From contig CAZHGD010000039.1 of assembly GCA_964531735.1 (NCBI GenBank), forward strand, positions 1-51,424: 51,424 nt of DNA. Reading direction: 5' to 3'. This document shows positions 41,014 to 49,969 of this stretch, piece after piece. Position 1 is the first letter of the stretch; each line of letters begins with the position of its first letter. Below the pieces are notes generated by a model that did no database searches, was not told the origin of the DNA, and worked only from the letters and a program-made list of their open reading frames with translations. The stretch is from CAZHGD01 sp964531735 (GTDB taxonomy: Bacteria; Armatimonadota; UBA10988). The translations under genes and the position numbers were made by a program.

Positions 41014-41823
41014 CTACTCCTCGTCTTCGTAGAGATCGAAGGCGTCGCTGGCTTCGCGCATCTCTTCGAACGAGAGGGCCGGCCGCAGTTCACCGGCCCA
41101 GTAGAGGATGGTGTTGCAGTTCTCGCACTGCTGCACCTGCCGGCCGAAGTGGAGCTGCCGCAGCATGTAGCTGGTCAACTGCGTGTTGCAGGCATGGCAG
41201 ACATCGTCGACGACCTTGACGACGCCGGGGTTGCCGCGGCGCATGCGAATGCGGTCATAGCGGTCGACCAGCTCAGCGCTGACCTCGGCCGCCTGCACCT
41301 CGCGCGTCGCCTTCAGCGCCTCCAGCTCGGAGTCGATGTCCTTGACCTCTTCGGCAAACTTCGCCTGCACCTCGGCCAGTTCGCCCTGCAGTTCGCCCAC
41401 GGTGCGCTGCTCGTCCTCGTGCTGACCTTCCAGCGGCGCAATACGCGCCTCCAGGTCGGCCAGCTCAATCTCGATGGCGTCGAGGCGCCCGGCCGTGGCT
41501 TGCAGGTCCATCTGGAGTGCTTCGGCCTCGTGCTGGGTCGGATTCTCCTGCCACAACCGGTGCTGGTTGCGCTCGCGCCGCTCGACCAGCGACTGCCGCT
41601 CCAGGCGGCGGTCGGTCTGCCGGCCGCGCAACTCGCTCAACTGATGCCCGATGGCCGTCAGCCGATGCTGCGCCCGGTCCAGTTCGCTTTCCTTCGTCGA
41701 CCCGTCATCCAGCTCCTGGCGCAGCCCCAGCAGCTCGTCGATCCGCAGATCGAGCTGCTGCAGGTCGTGCAGCTTCGGCAGCTCACCGATCAGATGGGTC
41801 TCGTCAATGTTCTGCGTCTTCAT
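41014..41823 (-). CDS. C4-type zinc ribbon coiled-coil protein (DUF164 family)
   Basis: A 269-residue protein. Residues 15-190 are a long charged antiparallel coiled coil. A C-terminal zinc ribbon has CHAC (209-212) and CENC (233-236). Members are widespread, commonly neighbours of nif3, and poorly understood. It overlaps the nif3 end by about 20 nt. The ATG at 41823 (MKTQN) was chosen; an ATG at 41829 is equally possible, and the longer frame to 41895 lies inside nif3. Confidence 0.88.
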   Translation of the reverse strand: MKTQNIDETHLIGELPKLHDLQQLDLRIDELLGLRQELDDGSTKESELDRAQHRLTAIGHQLSELRGRQTDRRLERQSLVERRERNQHRLWQENPTQHEAEALQMDLQATAGRLDAIEIELADLEARIAPLEGQHEDEQRTVGELQGELAEVQAKFAEEVKDIDSELEALKATREVQAAEVSAELVDRYDRIRMRRGNPGVVKVVDDVCHACNTQLTSYMLRQLHFGRQVQQCENCNTILYWAGELRPALSFEEMREASDAFDLYEDEE

Positions 41824-42949
41824 CCGCATGGTCCTCGCAATTGTCTGCCCCGGCCACCGCGAACGGCTCGCCGGCAACCTGGCTGACCTGCACATCCAGC
41901 TCGGGCCAACGCTGCCGCAGCCATTCGGCCGTCGCCACCACCGCCGGCTGCTCGGTCGCCGCGTGGCCCGGATCCACCAGCGCCAGTCCCAGCCGCCGCG
42001 CCAACAGGGCGTCGTGGTGCTTCAGGTCGCCGGTGACCAGCACATCGGCCCCGGCCCGCGCGGCATCCTCCACCAACCCGGCACCCGACCCGCCCATCAG
42101 CGCCACGCGGCGCACCGGCCGGTCGGCGTCACCGGCGTACCGCACCCAGCGCGCACCGGTGGCTCGCCGGACCCGCCCGGCGAACCGCGCCAACGCCTCC
42201 GGCGAGGCCAACTCGCCGACGCGCCCGAAGCCAGTGCCGGCCTCACCGCTGGCCAGCGGGATCAGGTCGTAGGCGACCTCCTCGTAAGGATGCGCCCCGC
42301 ACATGGCTGCCACCGCCCGACCGGCCAAGGCGTCGGGCACCACCATCTCGAGGCGGACCTCGGCCACGCGCTCCAGCCGACCGACCTGCCCGATGGTCGG
42401 ATTCGCTCCGTTCAGCGCGCGGAACGACCCCGTGCCCGCGGTCTCGAACGCACACTCGGCGTAGTCGCCGATCTGTCCCGCGCCGGCGGCCGCCATCGCG
42501 CTCGCCACCGCGCCGCACGCGTCGGCCGGCACAAACACCACCAGCTTCTGGCAGCCGACCTGCCGCGGTCGCAGGACGCCGGTCACCGGCACCTCGAGCA
42601 CCGCCGCCAAGTGGTCGCTGGTGCCACAGCGCGCCTGGTCCAGCGCCGTGTGGGTCACCACCACGCTACGCTGCTCTACGAGCACCCGCTGCACCAGGCC
42701 ACCGGCCGCCTCGCCCGCGACAATCCGAGCCAGTGGCTTGAAGATCAGCGGGTGGAAGGCAACCAGCAGTTCGGCGCCACAACGGCCGGCCTCGTCGAGG
42801 TGCGCCGCCGTCACGTCGAGTGTCGCCAGCACGCGGGAGACGTCTGCCTGAGGATCACCGGCCAGGAGCCCGACGTTGTCCCAGCTCTCCGCCAGCCGCC
42901 GGGGAGCGAACTCGTCCAAGGAGGCTGCAATCTCGCCGACCTTGGCCAT
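41804..42949 (-). CDS. Nif3-like dinuclear metal centre protein
   Basis: A 381-residue NIF3/YbgI-family protein with an inserted middle domain (about 125-235), the long form found in many bacteria. The family opening SWDNVGLLAGDP is present. Metal ligands read as His66 (FHPLIFKP), Asp104 (THTALD), His329 and Glu333 (GHAATE). The preceding ligand His of the usual HHP motif is Phe65 here, a change also seen as Tyr in eukaryotic NIF3L1. Its biochemical role is unresolved; a GTP cyclohydrolase label is often used without support. It heads the nif3/zinc-ribbon/aldolase unit behind a near-consensus promoter, with AGGAG 6 nt before ATG. Confidence 0.92.
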   Translation of the reverse strand: MAKVGEIAASLDEFAPRRLAESWDNVGLLAGDPQADVSRVLATLDVTAAHLDEAGRCGAELLVAFHPLIFKPLARIVAGEAAGGLVQRVLVEQRSVVVTHTALDQARCGTSDHLAAVLEVPVTGVLRPRQVGCQKLVVFVPADACGAVASAMAAAGAGQIGDYAECAFETAGTGSFRALNGANPTIGQVGRLERVAEVRLEMVVPDALAGRAVAAMCGAHPYEEVAYDLIPLASGEAGTGFGRVGELASPEALARFAGRVRRATGARWVRYAGDADRPVRRVALMGGSGAGLVEDAARAGADVLVTGDLKHHDALLARRLGLALVDPGHAATEQPAVVATAEWLRQRWPELDVQVSQVAGEPFAVAGADNCEDHADEDAEH

Positions 42950-42976
42950 TGGCGCTCCTATCGACCCTTCGGGGCG

Positions 42977-43005
42977 ATTATACGGGACGACACCCGGTTG
43001 GTCAA
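42977..43005 (-). promoter_or_regulatory. near-consensus sigma70 promoter of nif3 unit
   Basis: On the minus strand, TTGACC (43000-43005), 17-nt spacer, perfect TATAAT (42977-42982). The predicted start is near 42970, about 20 nt upstream of the nif3 ATG. Confidence 0.8.
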
Positions 43006-43014
43006 CGCGCCGCC

Positions 43015-43036
43015 CTCGTCGCCGCGCGGCGACGAG
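43015..43036 (-). terminator. perfect 22-nt palindrome after the DUF1638 gene
   Basis: The segment is its own reverse complement and can form a 9-bp stem with a GCGC loop (CTCGTCGCC/GGCGACGAG). It begins 18 nt after the DUF1638 stop and lies just before the nif3 promoter, a sensible terminator position. There is no T-run afterwards, so a rho-independent terminator is only tentative. A dimeric regulator site is another option. Confidence 0.4.
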
Positions 43037-43054
43037 TCTCGGTGCCCGGGCCGC

Positions 43055-43798
43055 TCAAGCGTCCGCGACCGGTACGGCCTTCAGCACCGATCCGTCCCAG
43101 GCCGGCTGGATCACCTCGCCTGGTTGCACGACCAGAAACTCACGCGGTGCCCAGTCGCCGTGCAGCCAGCGCCGGAGCAACCCGAGGTCGCCGGTGAGCA
43201 ACTCGAACCGCCAACCGTGCTCCTCGCAGACCTCACGGACGCGCCGCTCCATGGCGCTCAGCTCTTCGAAACCGAAGTGGATCAGCGCCCCGCGTTCGTA
43301 GTGCTCGGTCCAGGCCGACAGCGCTTCCACCAGGTAGCGCGCGTTGTCTTCGCCGTACTTGGCCACCAGTTCTTCGAACTGCGTCGTCAGGCTGCCACCG
43401 GTCTGCGCGATATCGATGCCGCCACGCCGCGTGCGGCACTCGAGCCAGCCGCTGCTGTAGTAGTAGGTGCCGGGCGTGGCGCGGAACTGCTCCTCGTACG
43501 CTTCCTTGCTGCCCAGCAGGAACGTGATGCAGTCGTGTCCACGGGGCACCACCAACGGCACCCGGCCCGCGCGCAGACCCGCGACCAGGTTGTTGCACAA
43601 CCCGTAGCCCAGCAGGATGGCGTCGTAGGCGCGGTCAGTCGGCTCGTCGATGATGGCCTGGATCGCCTCGCGCCCTTCGTTGACGCGGTCGTGGTAGCCC
43701 TGCGTCAGCAGATCGACGTCACAGACGTGCGGGGCGGTCGCGGCGAGGTGACAGACCTCGCGCAGCAGAACTTCACAAGCCACTACCCGTAGGTACAT
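43055..43798 (-). CDS. DUF1638 domain protein
   Basis: A 247-residue cytoplasmic protein. The family blocks are visible: LLGYGLCNNLVAGLRAGRVPLVVPR followed by GHDCITFLLGS (key parts), PGTYYYSSGWLECR, and HFGFEELSAM. DUF1638 proteins often occur near corrinoid or one-carbon methyltransferase genes, but no activity is established here. It starts 46 nt behind the REC-GAF-PAS-HisKA gene with a strong CGGAGG ribosome binding site, so co-transcription is likely. A UROD-fold relative of methyltransferases sits far away at 17415. Confidence 0.85.
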   Translation of the reverse strand: MYLRVVACEVLLREVCHLAATAPHVCDVDLLTQGYHDRVNEGREAIQAIIDEPTDRAYDAILLGYGLCNNLVAGLRAGRVPLVVPRGHDCITFLLGSKEAYEEQFRATPGTYYYSSGWLECRTRRGGIDIAQTGGSLTTQFEELVAKYGEDNARYLVEALSAWTEHYERGALIHFGFEELSAMERRVREVCEEHGWRFELLTGDLGLLRRWLHGDWAPREFLVVQPGEVIQPAWDGSVLKAVPVADA

Positions 43799-43844
43799 CG
43801 CTGCCTCCGGTGTGGCTTGCCTGCAACGCCTTCACCAGCACTGC

Positions 43845-45371
43845 TCAGCGCCCGTGCGACGCCGACAGCTCGTCGAGCGTGGCCGAGATCTCCTCGATCG
43901 GGTCATCGCCGCCCAGCAGGATGGCGACCTCGCGCAGTTGCCGGCCGAAGCCCGTGATCTGGTCGGCGCTCTCGAGGATGCGGTCGAGCTGCGGCAGGTG
44001 TTCGGGCAGATCGCGCAGGCGCAGTTGCAGCAACTGCGTCAGGCCGATGATGCAGGTCAGCGGGTTGTTGATCTCGTGGTTCAGCGCCCGCACGGTGCGG
44101 GCGAGGCGGCTGAGGTCGCCGGCCGCGCGGCGGTAGCGGCCCCAGGCGTCGCGAGCCCGCAGGTCGCGCAGAATCGCGATGATGTCCGCGCCGGCGCAGT
44201 GCTTGACGCGCCGCAGCGTGACCTCGACCGGTACCGTGTGCCCATCGGCATCGACCACCCGCAGATCGGCGATGGTCGACCGCTGACCGTTGCCGGCCGC
44301 CGTCACGGCCTCGACCACCTGACCCACTTGCTCCGGATCGAACAGGGCCGCGAACGGCCGACCGCCCAGCGCCGAGGGCACCGCTGAGAGCCAGCCGGCC
44401 AGCGTCTGGTTGGTCTCGCGGCAGGCGCCGGAGACCGGATCGATGATCGCCACGCCGTCACCGGCCTGCTCGAAGAGCAAGCGGTAGCGCGTCTCGCTCT
44501 CGGCCTTGGAGGCGCGCGCCACGCCGTCGGACAGGGCCAAGGCGGCCGACTCGGCCAGCGCCGCCACTCGGCGCAGACCGGCCTCGCGGATCGGGCCCTG
44601 GCTGGACGACATCACCGCCAGCCCCAACACGTCACGCCCGTGCCGCAGCGGCAGCACCACGGCTTCGGTGCCGGCCAGGCCGACGGTCAGCGGGCCGAGT
44701 TCCTCGCGGAGCAACCGCTGCCAGGGCACCTCGCCGCACAGCACGCGGCCCATCACCGGGCTGTGCAGCAGGCTGGCCACGCTCTGTACCGAGTAGGGCG
44801 CGCCATCGGAGCCAAACGGCCCAACCAGCTTGTCGTCGCGCAGCAGGTACAACAGGACCTGCTCGGCGACATCGGACAGGCGCAGGGCCGCGGCCACCTC
44901 GCCGCAGAGCGTGCCCAGATCGCTGCCGCTGGCGCTGGCGCGGGCGAGTTCGGCCACCGACTCCGCCTGGCGCGCGCGTTCGGTCAGGTCGCGCTGCAGG
45001 CGGGCCGCCCGCAGGTGTACCTTCATCCGCGCCAGCAGCACGGCGTTGTCGAACGGCTTGGTGACGTAGTCGTCGGCCCCGGCTTCCAGGGCCTCCACGA
45101 GGCGCTCGTCCGCGTCCAGAGCGGTCACCACCAGCACCGGCGTGGCCGCCGTGGCGGGATCGTTGCGCAGCCGCTTCAGCACCTCGACGCCGTCCAGGTC
45201 GGGCAGGATCATATCCAGCACGATCATGGTGGGATGGTGCTGCCGCGCCAACTCCAGTCCGGTGCGACCGTCGGCGGCATCGATGGCCTGGCAGCCCAGC
45301 CGCCCCACCACCGCATGCAGCAGAGCGCGGTGGGCGCTGTAGTCTTCAATGACCAGTACCGTCGCACTCAT
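43845..45371 (-). CDS. REC-GAF-PAS-HisKA signalling protein without ATPase domain
   Basis: A 508-residue cytoplasmic protein. The N-terminal receiver (about 4-118) has the acidic pair Glu9-Asp10, acceptor Asp53 (VLDMILPD) and Lys105 (VTKPF). A GAF domain (about 145-285) and a PAS domain (about 292-405) follow. The dimerisation/phosphoacceptor helix has LNHEINNPLTCIIGLTQLL with His432. The protein ends about 75 residues later without the N, G1 or G2 boxes of a HATPase domain. It could be a phosphotransfer or receiver-controlled scaffold needing another kinase, or a truncated kinase. ATG 45371 precedes the receiver start; a longer frame to 45425 has no homologous content. Confidence 0.85.
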   Translation of the reverse strand: MSATVLVIEDYSAHRALLHAVVGRLGCQAIDAADGRTGLELARQHHPTMIVLDMILPDLDGVEVLKRLRNDPATAATPVLVVTALDADERLVEALEAGADDYVTKPFDNAVLLARMKVHLRAARLQRDLTERARQAESVAELARASASGSDLGTLCGEVAAALRLSDVAEQVLLYLLRDDKLVGPFGSDGAPYSVQSVASLLHSPVMGRVLCGEVPWQRLLREELGPLTVGLAGTEAVVLPLRHGRDVLGLAVMSSSQGPIREAGLRRVAALAESAALALSDGVARASKAESETRYRLLFEQAGDGVAIIDPVSGACRETNQTLAGWLSAVPSALGGRPFAALFDPEQVGQVVEAVTAAGNGQRSTIADLRVVDADGHTVPVEVTLRRVKHCAGADIIAILRDLRARDAWGRYRRAAGDLSRLARTVRALNHEINNPLTCIIGLTQLLQLRLRDLPEHLPQLDRILESADQITGFGRQLREVAILLGGDDPIEEISATLDELSASHGR

Positions 45372-45697
45372 GTCCACCTGCCGTCCTGCAAGCCTGTCCG
45401 CCTGCCAAGCCCCAACTACGCACAACCAGAGCTGATCGAACTATCGGTCCCGCCGCCGCCGTCTTGGTAGCTAAGCCTAGTCAACCTGGCCAAGACATAA
45501 GCACGCTACTCGCCACGGCGACACAGGTGCTTGATAGACACTTACCACGGCCGTCTGCGTGGCCACACCGGCGCGAGTGTTACGGCTACCTTAACAAGCC
45601 GCCGACGCTCGGCGGGCGCGATGGCGCGGCCGTGACGTCGTCCGCCTTCGCCGCCGTCTGGAGGACACCTCGCCAGGGAGCCGAAGTTCCGGCCATC
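45372..45697. other. divergent intergenic region, no confident elements
   Basis: This 326-nt gap separates the REC-GAF-PAS-HisKA gene and the ABC operon. Two short hairpins are visible, CCACG/CGTGG (45545-45562) and GCCGA-CGC-TCGGC (45601-45613). A TTGATA at 45531 has no matching -10 at proper spacing. An in-frame upstream extension of the binding-protein frame exists from 45464 but lacks any conserved content. Promoters must lie here but I could not locate them. Confidence 0.4.
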
Positions 45698-47377
45698 ATG
45701 GCGGTCGGAACGCTCTGCTGGGTCCCTCTTCGCTCGCGCCGACGGCTGCACCTCGCGTGCAGCCTGGCGCTGGTGATGGTGGCCCTCGCGGGCTGCCGCC
45801 CGCCGCAGCGCGACCTGCGCGGTCTGCGCGGCAAGTACGGCGGGACGCTGCGACTCGCCTCGCAGAACGACATCCGGACCCTCGACACGGCCATCGGCTA
45901 CGACACCCCGTCCTGGCGGTTCGAGCGGCTCATCCACGAGTGCCTGTTGACCTACGGCGAGGGCGCCGACTTGCAGCCGGCCGTGGCGCGCGAACTGCCC
46001 GAGGTCACCGCCGGCCGGCGCTTCACGTTCCACCTGCGCCACGACGTGCGCTTCCACCACGGCCGTCTGGTGGCCGCCGCCGACTTCAAGTACGCGATCG
46101 AGCGGCTTCTCGACAAACGCACCAAGAGCCCGGCGGCCAAGTTGTACAGTGGCCTCCGCGGTGCCCAGGACTACACCGCCGGGCGAGCCACCGAGGTGAC
46201 CGGCTTGCAGTGCCCCGACTCGCACACGCTCATCGTCGAGCTGGACGAGCCGGACATGGCCTTCCTGAACGTGCTGGCCATGCCGTTCGCGGCGCCTCTG
46301 CCGCGCGAGGTGGTCGAGCGCTACACCGACGCGCGCACTGGGCTGTCCACCTGGCCGGAGCACTCGGTGGGCTGCGGACCCTATCGGCTGACCACCTGGG
46401 TGCGCGGGCAACGGATCCGCGTCGAGCGGTTCCGCGGCTACTGGCGGACCGACGTCGGGTACCTCGACGCCGTCGAGCAGCGCTTCGGGATCCCCGAGTT
46501 CATGGCGCTGATGATGTTCGAGCGCGGCGAGATCGACCTGGGCACCATACCGCTGCCCGACTTCCCGCGCGTCATGAGCGACCCGCGCCTGCGGGCCTGC
46601 GTGCAGAGCGCGCCCGACAACGCCATCTACTATTGCAGTATGAACACCGAACTGGCGCCCTTCGGTGACCGGCGCGTGCGCCAGGCGTTCAACTACGCCA
46701 TCGACAAGGACCGCCTCGCCCGCGTGCTCAACGGCGTCTGCCAGCCCGCCACCGGTGTCCTGCCGCCCGGCATGCCCGGCTTCAACCCGGACTTGCGCGG
46801 CTATCCCCACGACCCGGCCCGCGCCCGCCGGCTGCTGGCCGAGGCCGGTTACCCGGATGGCCTGGCCGTCGAACTGGCCACGCGGTCGCGTCCGAGCGAG
46901 AAGCCCATCGCCGAGGCCCTCCAGGAAGACCTGCGTCACGTGGGCGTCAAGGCCACGCTGAACCCGATCGCCTTCCCGCAATGGCTGGATCTGTCCAGTC
47001 GCCGCGGCAAGATGGCCTTCACCATCAACGCCTGGTTCCAGGACTACCCCGACCCGAGCAACTTCCTGGACATCCTGCTCAACGGCGAGCGGATCACCGA
47101 GTCGAACTGCAACAACCGCGCGTTCTACAACAACCCGGAGGTCAACCGCCTGCTGGCGGCGGCCCGCGGCGAGACCGACGTCGCCCGGCGAATGGCGCTC
47201 TACCAACAGGCCGAAGCCCGGATCGTGGACGATGCGCCGTGGATCTTCTGCTACTGGCCCACGCGGTTCGTCCTGGTGCAGCCGTGGGTCCACGGGTTCC
47301 GCCTGCATCCGGTGACCAACGTGCGTGACGAGCAACTCTGGCTGGCACCATCCGACACCAAGGAGCCTGCGCAATGA
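45698..47377 (+). CDS. peptide/nickel-type ABC transporter substrate-binding lipoprotein (SBP family 5)
   Basis: A 559-residue solute-binding protein anchored outside the cell membrane. The lipobox VALAGC places the lipid on Cys33. SBP_bac_5 blocks follow: YGGTLRLASQNDIRTLDT, FTFHLRHDVRFHHG, AADFKYAIERLLD, GCGPYRLTTWVRGQ, RVRQAFNYAIDKDRL, and a C-terminal QDYPDPSNFLDILL. The ligand could be oligopeptide, nickel chelate or glycoside; it cannot be read. ATG 45698 was chosen since it begins the signal peptide. Its stop overlaps the ATG of a PHP phosphoesterase gene, starting a five-gene overlapping operon. Confidence 0.9.
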   Translation: MAVGTLCWVPLRSRRRLHLACSLALVMVALAGCRPPQRDLRGLRGKYGGTLRLASQNDIRTLDTAIGYDTPSWRFERLIHECLLTYGEGADLQPAVARELPEVTAGRRFTFHLRHDVRFHHGRLVAAADFKYAIERLLDKRTKSPAAKLYSGLRGAQDYTAGRATEVTGLQCPDSHTLIVELDEPDMAFLNVLAMPFAAPLPREVVERYTDARTGLSTWPEHSVGCGPYRLTTWVRGQRIRVERFRGYWRTDVGYLDAVEQRFGIPEFMALMMFERGEIDLGTIPLPDFPRVMSDPRLRACVQSAPDNAIYYCSMNTELAPFGDRRVRQAFNYAIDKDRLARVLNGVCQPATGVLPPGMPGFNPDLRGYPHDPARARRLLAEAGYPDGLAVELATRSRPSEKPIAEALQEDLRHVGVKATLNPIAFPQWLDLSSRRGKMAFTINAWFQDYPDPSNFLDILLNGERITESNCNNRAFYNNPEVNRLLAAARGETDVARRMALYQQAEARIVDDAPWIFCYWPTRFVLVQPWVHGFRLHPVTNVRDEQLWLAPSDTKEPAQ

Positions 47378-48228
47378 CCTTGACCCATCCGTACGACGGC
47401 CACGGGCGACTGTGGCTGCGCGGCAACCTGCACACCCACACCAGCGGCAGCGACGGCCAGCTCGACCCGGCCGACACGATGGCCATGTATGCCGCGGCGG
47501 GTCGTGACTTCGTCTGCCTCTCGGATCACGACGTCTTCACGCCGCCACCCGAGCATCCCGACCTGATCGGCATTCCGGGCGTCGAGGTCTCGGCCAACGG
47601 CCCGCACCTGCTGGCCATCGGCGCGACGCACCCCTTCGATTGCCGCGGGCCACGCGCGCAGGTGATCGCCGACGTCATGGCCGACGGCGCGCTGTGCATC
47701 CTGTGTCACCCCAACTGGCTCAGCCACTACAACCACTGGGACCAGGTCGCGCTGGAATCGGTCGGCCCGTACCACGGCATCGAGATCTTCAACAGCGTGA
47801 TCGACTACCTCGAAGGCGAGTCTCACGCCCTGGACCGCTGGGACCGGTTGCTGTCCGCCGGCCACCGCGTCTGGGGCTTCGCCAACGACGACCTGCACCG
47901 GCCGGAGCACGGCCAGCGCGCCATGAACATCGTGCACACCGACGAGCCGACTGCGCCCGCGATCGTGGCCGCGTTGAAAGCCGGTCGCTTCTATGCCAGC
48001 AGCGGCGCGACCATCGACCACATGGCGATCGCCGACGACCGCTTCACGGTCGCCTCGAGCGTCGGCCAGGAGATCCGCTTTGTCGGCCTGTGGGGCCGGA
48101 TGCTCCAGTGCAGCTTCGCGAGCGAAGCGACCTACCGCTTCAGCGGCAACGAGGGCTACGTGCGGGCCGAGGTGTACGGGGTCGGCAAGCAGGCGGCCTG
48201 GACGCAACCGGTCTTCGTGAGCGCCTGA
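47374..48228 (+). CDS. PHP-domain phosphoesterase
   Basis: A 284-residue metal-dependent hydrolase of the PHP superfamily. Metal ligands read as His20 and His22 (NLHTHTSGSDG), LSDHD, GVEVS (Glu), LCHPNW (His) and GFANDDLH near the C terminus. All PHP motifs are present. Substrates of stand-alone PHP proteins include phosphorylated sugars and nucleotides. The residues after about 210 add a beta domain. It is embedded between the binding protein and permease of an ABC operon with stop/start overlaps on both sides (ATGA at 47374, TGATG at 48226-48230), so it probably processes the imported ligand (inference). Confidence 0.87.
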   Translation: MTLTHPYDGHGRLWLRGNLHTHTSGSDGQLDPADTMAMYAAAGRDFVCLSDHDVFTPPPEHPDLIGIPGVEVSANGPHLLAIGATHPFDCRGPRAQVIADVMADGALCILCHPNWLSHYNHWDQVALESVGPYHGIEIFNSVIDYLEGESHALDRWDRLLSAGHRVWGFANDDLHRPEHGQRAMNIVHTDEPTAPAIVAALKAGRFYASSGATIDHMAIADDRFTVASSVGQEIRFVGLWGRMLQCSFASEATYRFSGNEGYVRAEVYGVGKQAAWTQPVFVSA

Positions 48229-49178
48229 TGCCGCTGCTTGGCCGCCCACTGTTGCGACGCCTGGCCACGCGAGCCGCGTGGGGGCTCGTTTCGCTGCTCG
48301 GCACACTGCTGATCGTGTTCGGGCTGCTGCACCTCAGTGGCGATCCCGCCCGCATGTACGCGGGCGAGAAGGCCGACGCCGAGACGGTGCAGCGCATCCG
48401 CCACGAGATGGGCTTCGACCGCCCGTTGCCGGTGCAGTTCGCGCGCTACGTGGGACGGGCATTGCGCGGCGACCTGGGCAGGTCGACGCTGTATGACGAG
48501 CCGGTGACGCGGATGCTGGGCCGGCGCCTGCCGTACACCGTCGCGCTGGCCATGGCCGGACTCGCGGTGTGGGTGGTCGTCGGCGTGCCAGTCGGCGTGT
48601 GGACGGCCTGTCACCAAGGGGCCTGGCCCGACCGCTGGGGCCTCGTCGTGGCCGTCGTCAGCTACTCCATCCCGACGTTCTGGCTGGGGCGCCTGCTCCA
48701 ACAGCAGTTCACCTACCGCTGGCCGCTCTTCCCCGTGGGCAGCTACGGCACGCCGGCGCACCTCGTGCTGCCGGCGCTGACTCTGGGGCTGGCCGGCGTC
48801 GGCTACTACATGCGCCTGGTCCACACCAGCCTGGCCGAAGTGCTCCCGGCCGAGTTCGTTCGGACGGCCCGCGCCAAGGGTCTGCCCGAGCGCACGGTGA
48901 TCTGGCGCCATGCCTTCCGCAACGCCCTGCTGCCGGTGGTCACCGTGCTCGGCATGGACGCCGCCAAGCTGCTCGGCGGCGTGGTCTTCACCGAGGAGGT
49001 GTTCGCCTGGCCGGGCCTCGGCTCGCAGGCGGTGCAGGCCATCTTCAACCTCGACTACCCGGTGGTGATGGGCACGGTACTCCTCTGTGCCACCATGGTG
49101 GTGGTCGCCAACATCGTGGTCGACCTCCTCTACCAGTGGCTCGATCCGCGCGTTCGTGAGGAGCAGCAGGCCCGATGA
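48228..49178 (+). CDS. ABC transporter permease, DppB/OppB type
   Basis: A 316-residue inner-membrane permease with six hydrophobic segments. The family start LIVFGLLHLSGDPA and the coupling EAA loop FVRTARAKGLPERTVIWRHAFRNALLPVVT (key part ARAKGLPE) are clear. It is the only permease in the operon; the usual second one (DppC/OppC type) is missing between it and the ATPases. Start and stop overlap the neighbouring genes. Confidence 0.92.
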   Translation: MPLLGRPLLRRLATRAAWGLVSLLGTLLIVFGLLHLSGDPARMYAGEKADAETVQRIRHEMGFDRPLPVQFARYVGRALRGDLGRSTLYDEPVTRMLGRRLPYTVALAMAGLAVWVVVGVPVGVWTACHQGAWPDRWGLVVAVVSYSIPTFWLGRLLQQQFTYRWPLFPVGSYGTPAHLVLPALTLGLAGVGYYMRLVHTSLAEVLPAEFVRTARAKGLPERTVIWRHAFRNALLPVVTVLGMDAAKLLGGVVFTEEVFAWPGLGSQAVQAIFNLDYPVVMGTVLLCATMVVVANIVVDLLYQWLDPRVREEQQAR

Positions 49179-49969
49179 ACCCGCTGCTGGTGGTGGACAA
49201 CCTGCAGGTCGGCTTCGGTGCGGACCAACTCGCCGTCGACGGGCTGTCGCTGACCGTGGCGGCCGGGCAGACCGCCGGGCTGGTCGGTGAGAGTGGCTGC
49301 GGCAAGACCGTGTCCGCCTTGACCATCCTCGGCCTGCTGCCGTCGGGCGCCACGGTCCGCGGCGGGTCGGTGACGTTCGATGGCCAGTCACTGCTGTCGC
49401 TGGCGCCGGACGCGCGCCGGAGGCTCCGCGGGCGGAGCCTGGCGCTGGTCTCCCAAGATCCGCTGGCCGCGCTCAATCCGGTCTACACCGTGGGTGAGCA
49501 GGTCGCCGAGATGCTGCGCTACCACGAGCGGCTGCCCGCCCGGCCAGCCTGGCAGCGCGCCGTCGAGCACCTGGCCGAGGTGGGCCTGCCGGCGCCGGCG
49601 CAGCGGGCGCTCGACTACCCGCACCAGCTCTCCGGGGGCCAGCGGCAACGCGTGGTGATCGCCATGGCGATCGCGTGTCGGCCGCGCCTGTTGGTGGCCG
49701 ACGAACCGACCACCGCGCTCGATGTCAGCGTGCAGGCGCAGATCCTGGCCCTGCTGCGACGCCTGCAGGAGACCCACGGCATGGCCGTGTTGCTGATCAC
49801 CCATGACCTGGGCATCGTGGCGCAGTTGGCCGACACGGTGACGGTCATGCGCCACGGCCGGGTGGTCGAGCAGGCCGCCACCACCGTACTGTTCGACTCA
49901 CCGCGGTCCGACTACACTCGCGAACTGCTGGCCGCGCGGCCGGCCCTGGCTACGGGAGAGGCACGGTGA
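49175..49969 (+). CDS. ABC transporter ATP-binding protein, DppD/OppD-like
   Basis: A 264-residue ATPase subunit. Walker A is GESGCGKT, the signature is LSGGQRQR, Walker B is LLVADEPTTALD, and the switch His is in ITHDLG. It lacks the C-terminal oligopeptide/dipeptide extension with its Cys cluster found in most DppD proteins, ending soon after YTRELLAARP. It overlaps the permease stop and the next ATPase (GTGA at 49966-49969). Confidence 0.92.
   Translation: MNPLLVVDNLQVGFGADQLAVDGLSLTVAAGQTAGLVGESGCGKTVSALTILGLLPSGATVRGGSVTFDGQSLLSLAPDARRRLRGRSLALVSQDPLAALNPVYTVGEQVAEMLRYHERLPARPAWQRAVEHLAEVGLPAPAQRALDYPHQLSGGQRQRVVIAMAIACRPRLLVADEPTTALDVSVQAQILALLRRLQETHGMAVLLITHDLGIVAQLADTVTVMRHGRVVEQAATTVLFDSPRSDYTRELLAARPALATGEAR

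Noticed and set aside
45531..45562. TTGATA as promoter for the ABC operon
   Set aside because: No -10-like hexamer lies 15-19 nt downstream.
45542..47374. Long open frame antisense to the ABC binding-protein gene, and similar long antisense frames over most genes (for example 21447-23204 minus, 7677-8828 minus, 18494-19429 plus)
   Set aside because: They mirror high-GC third-position bias on the opposite strand, show no domain motifs and overlap well-supported genes completely.
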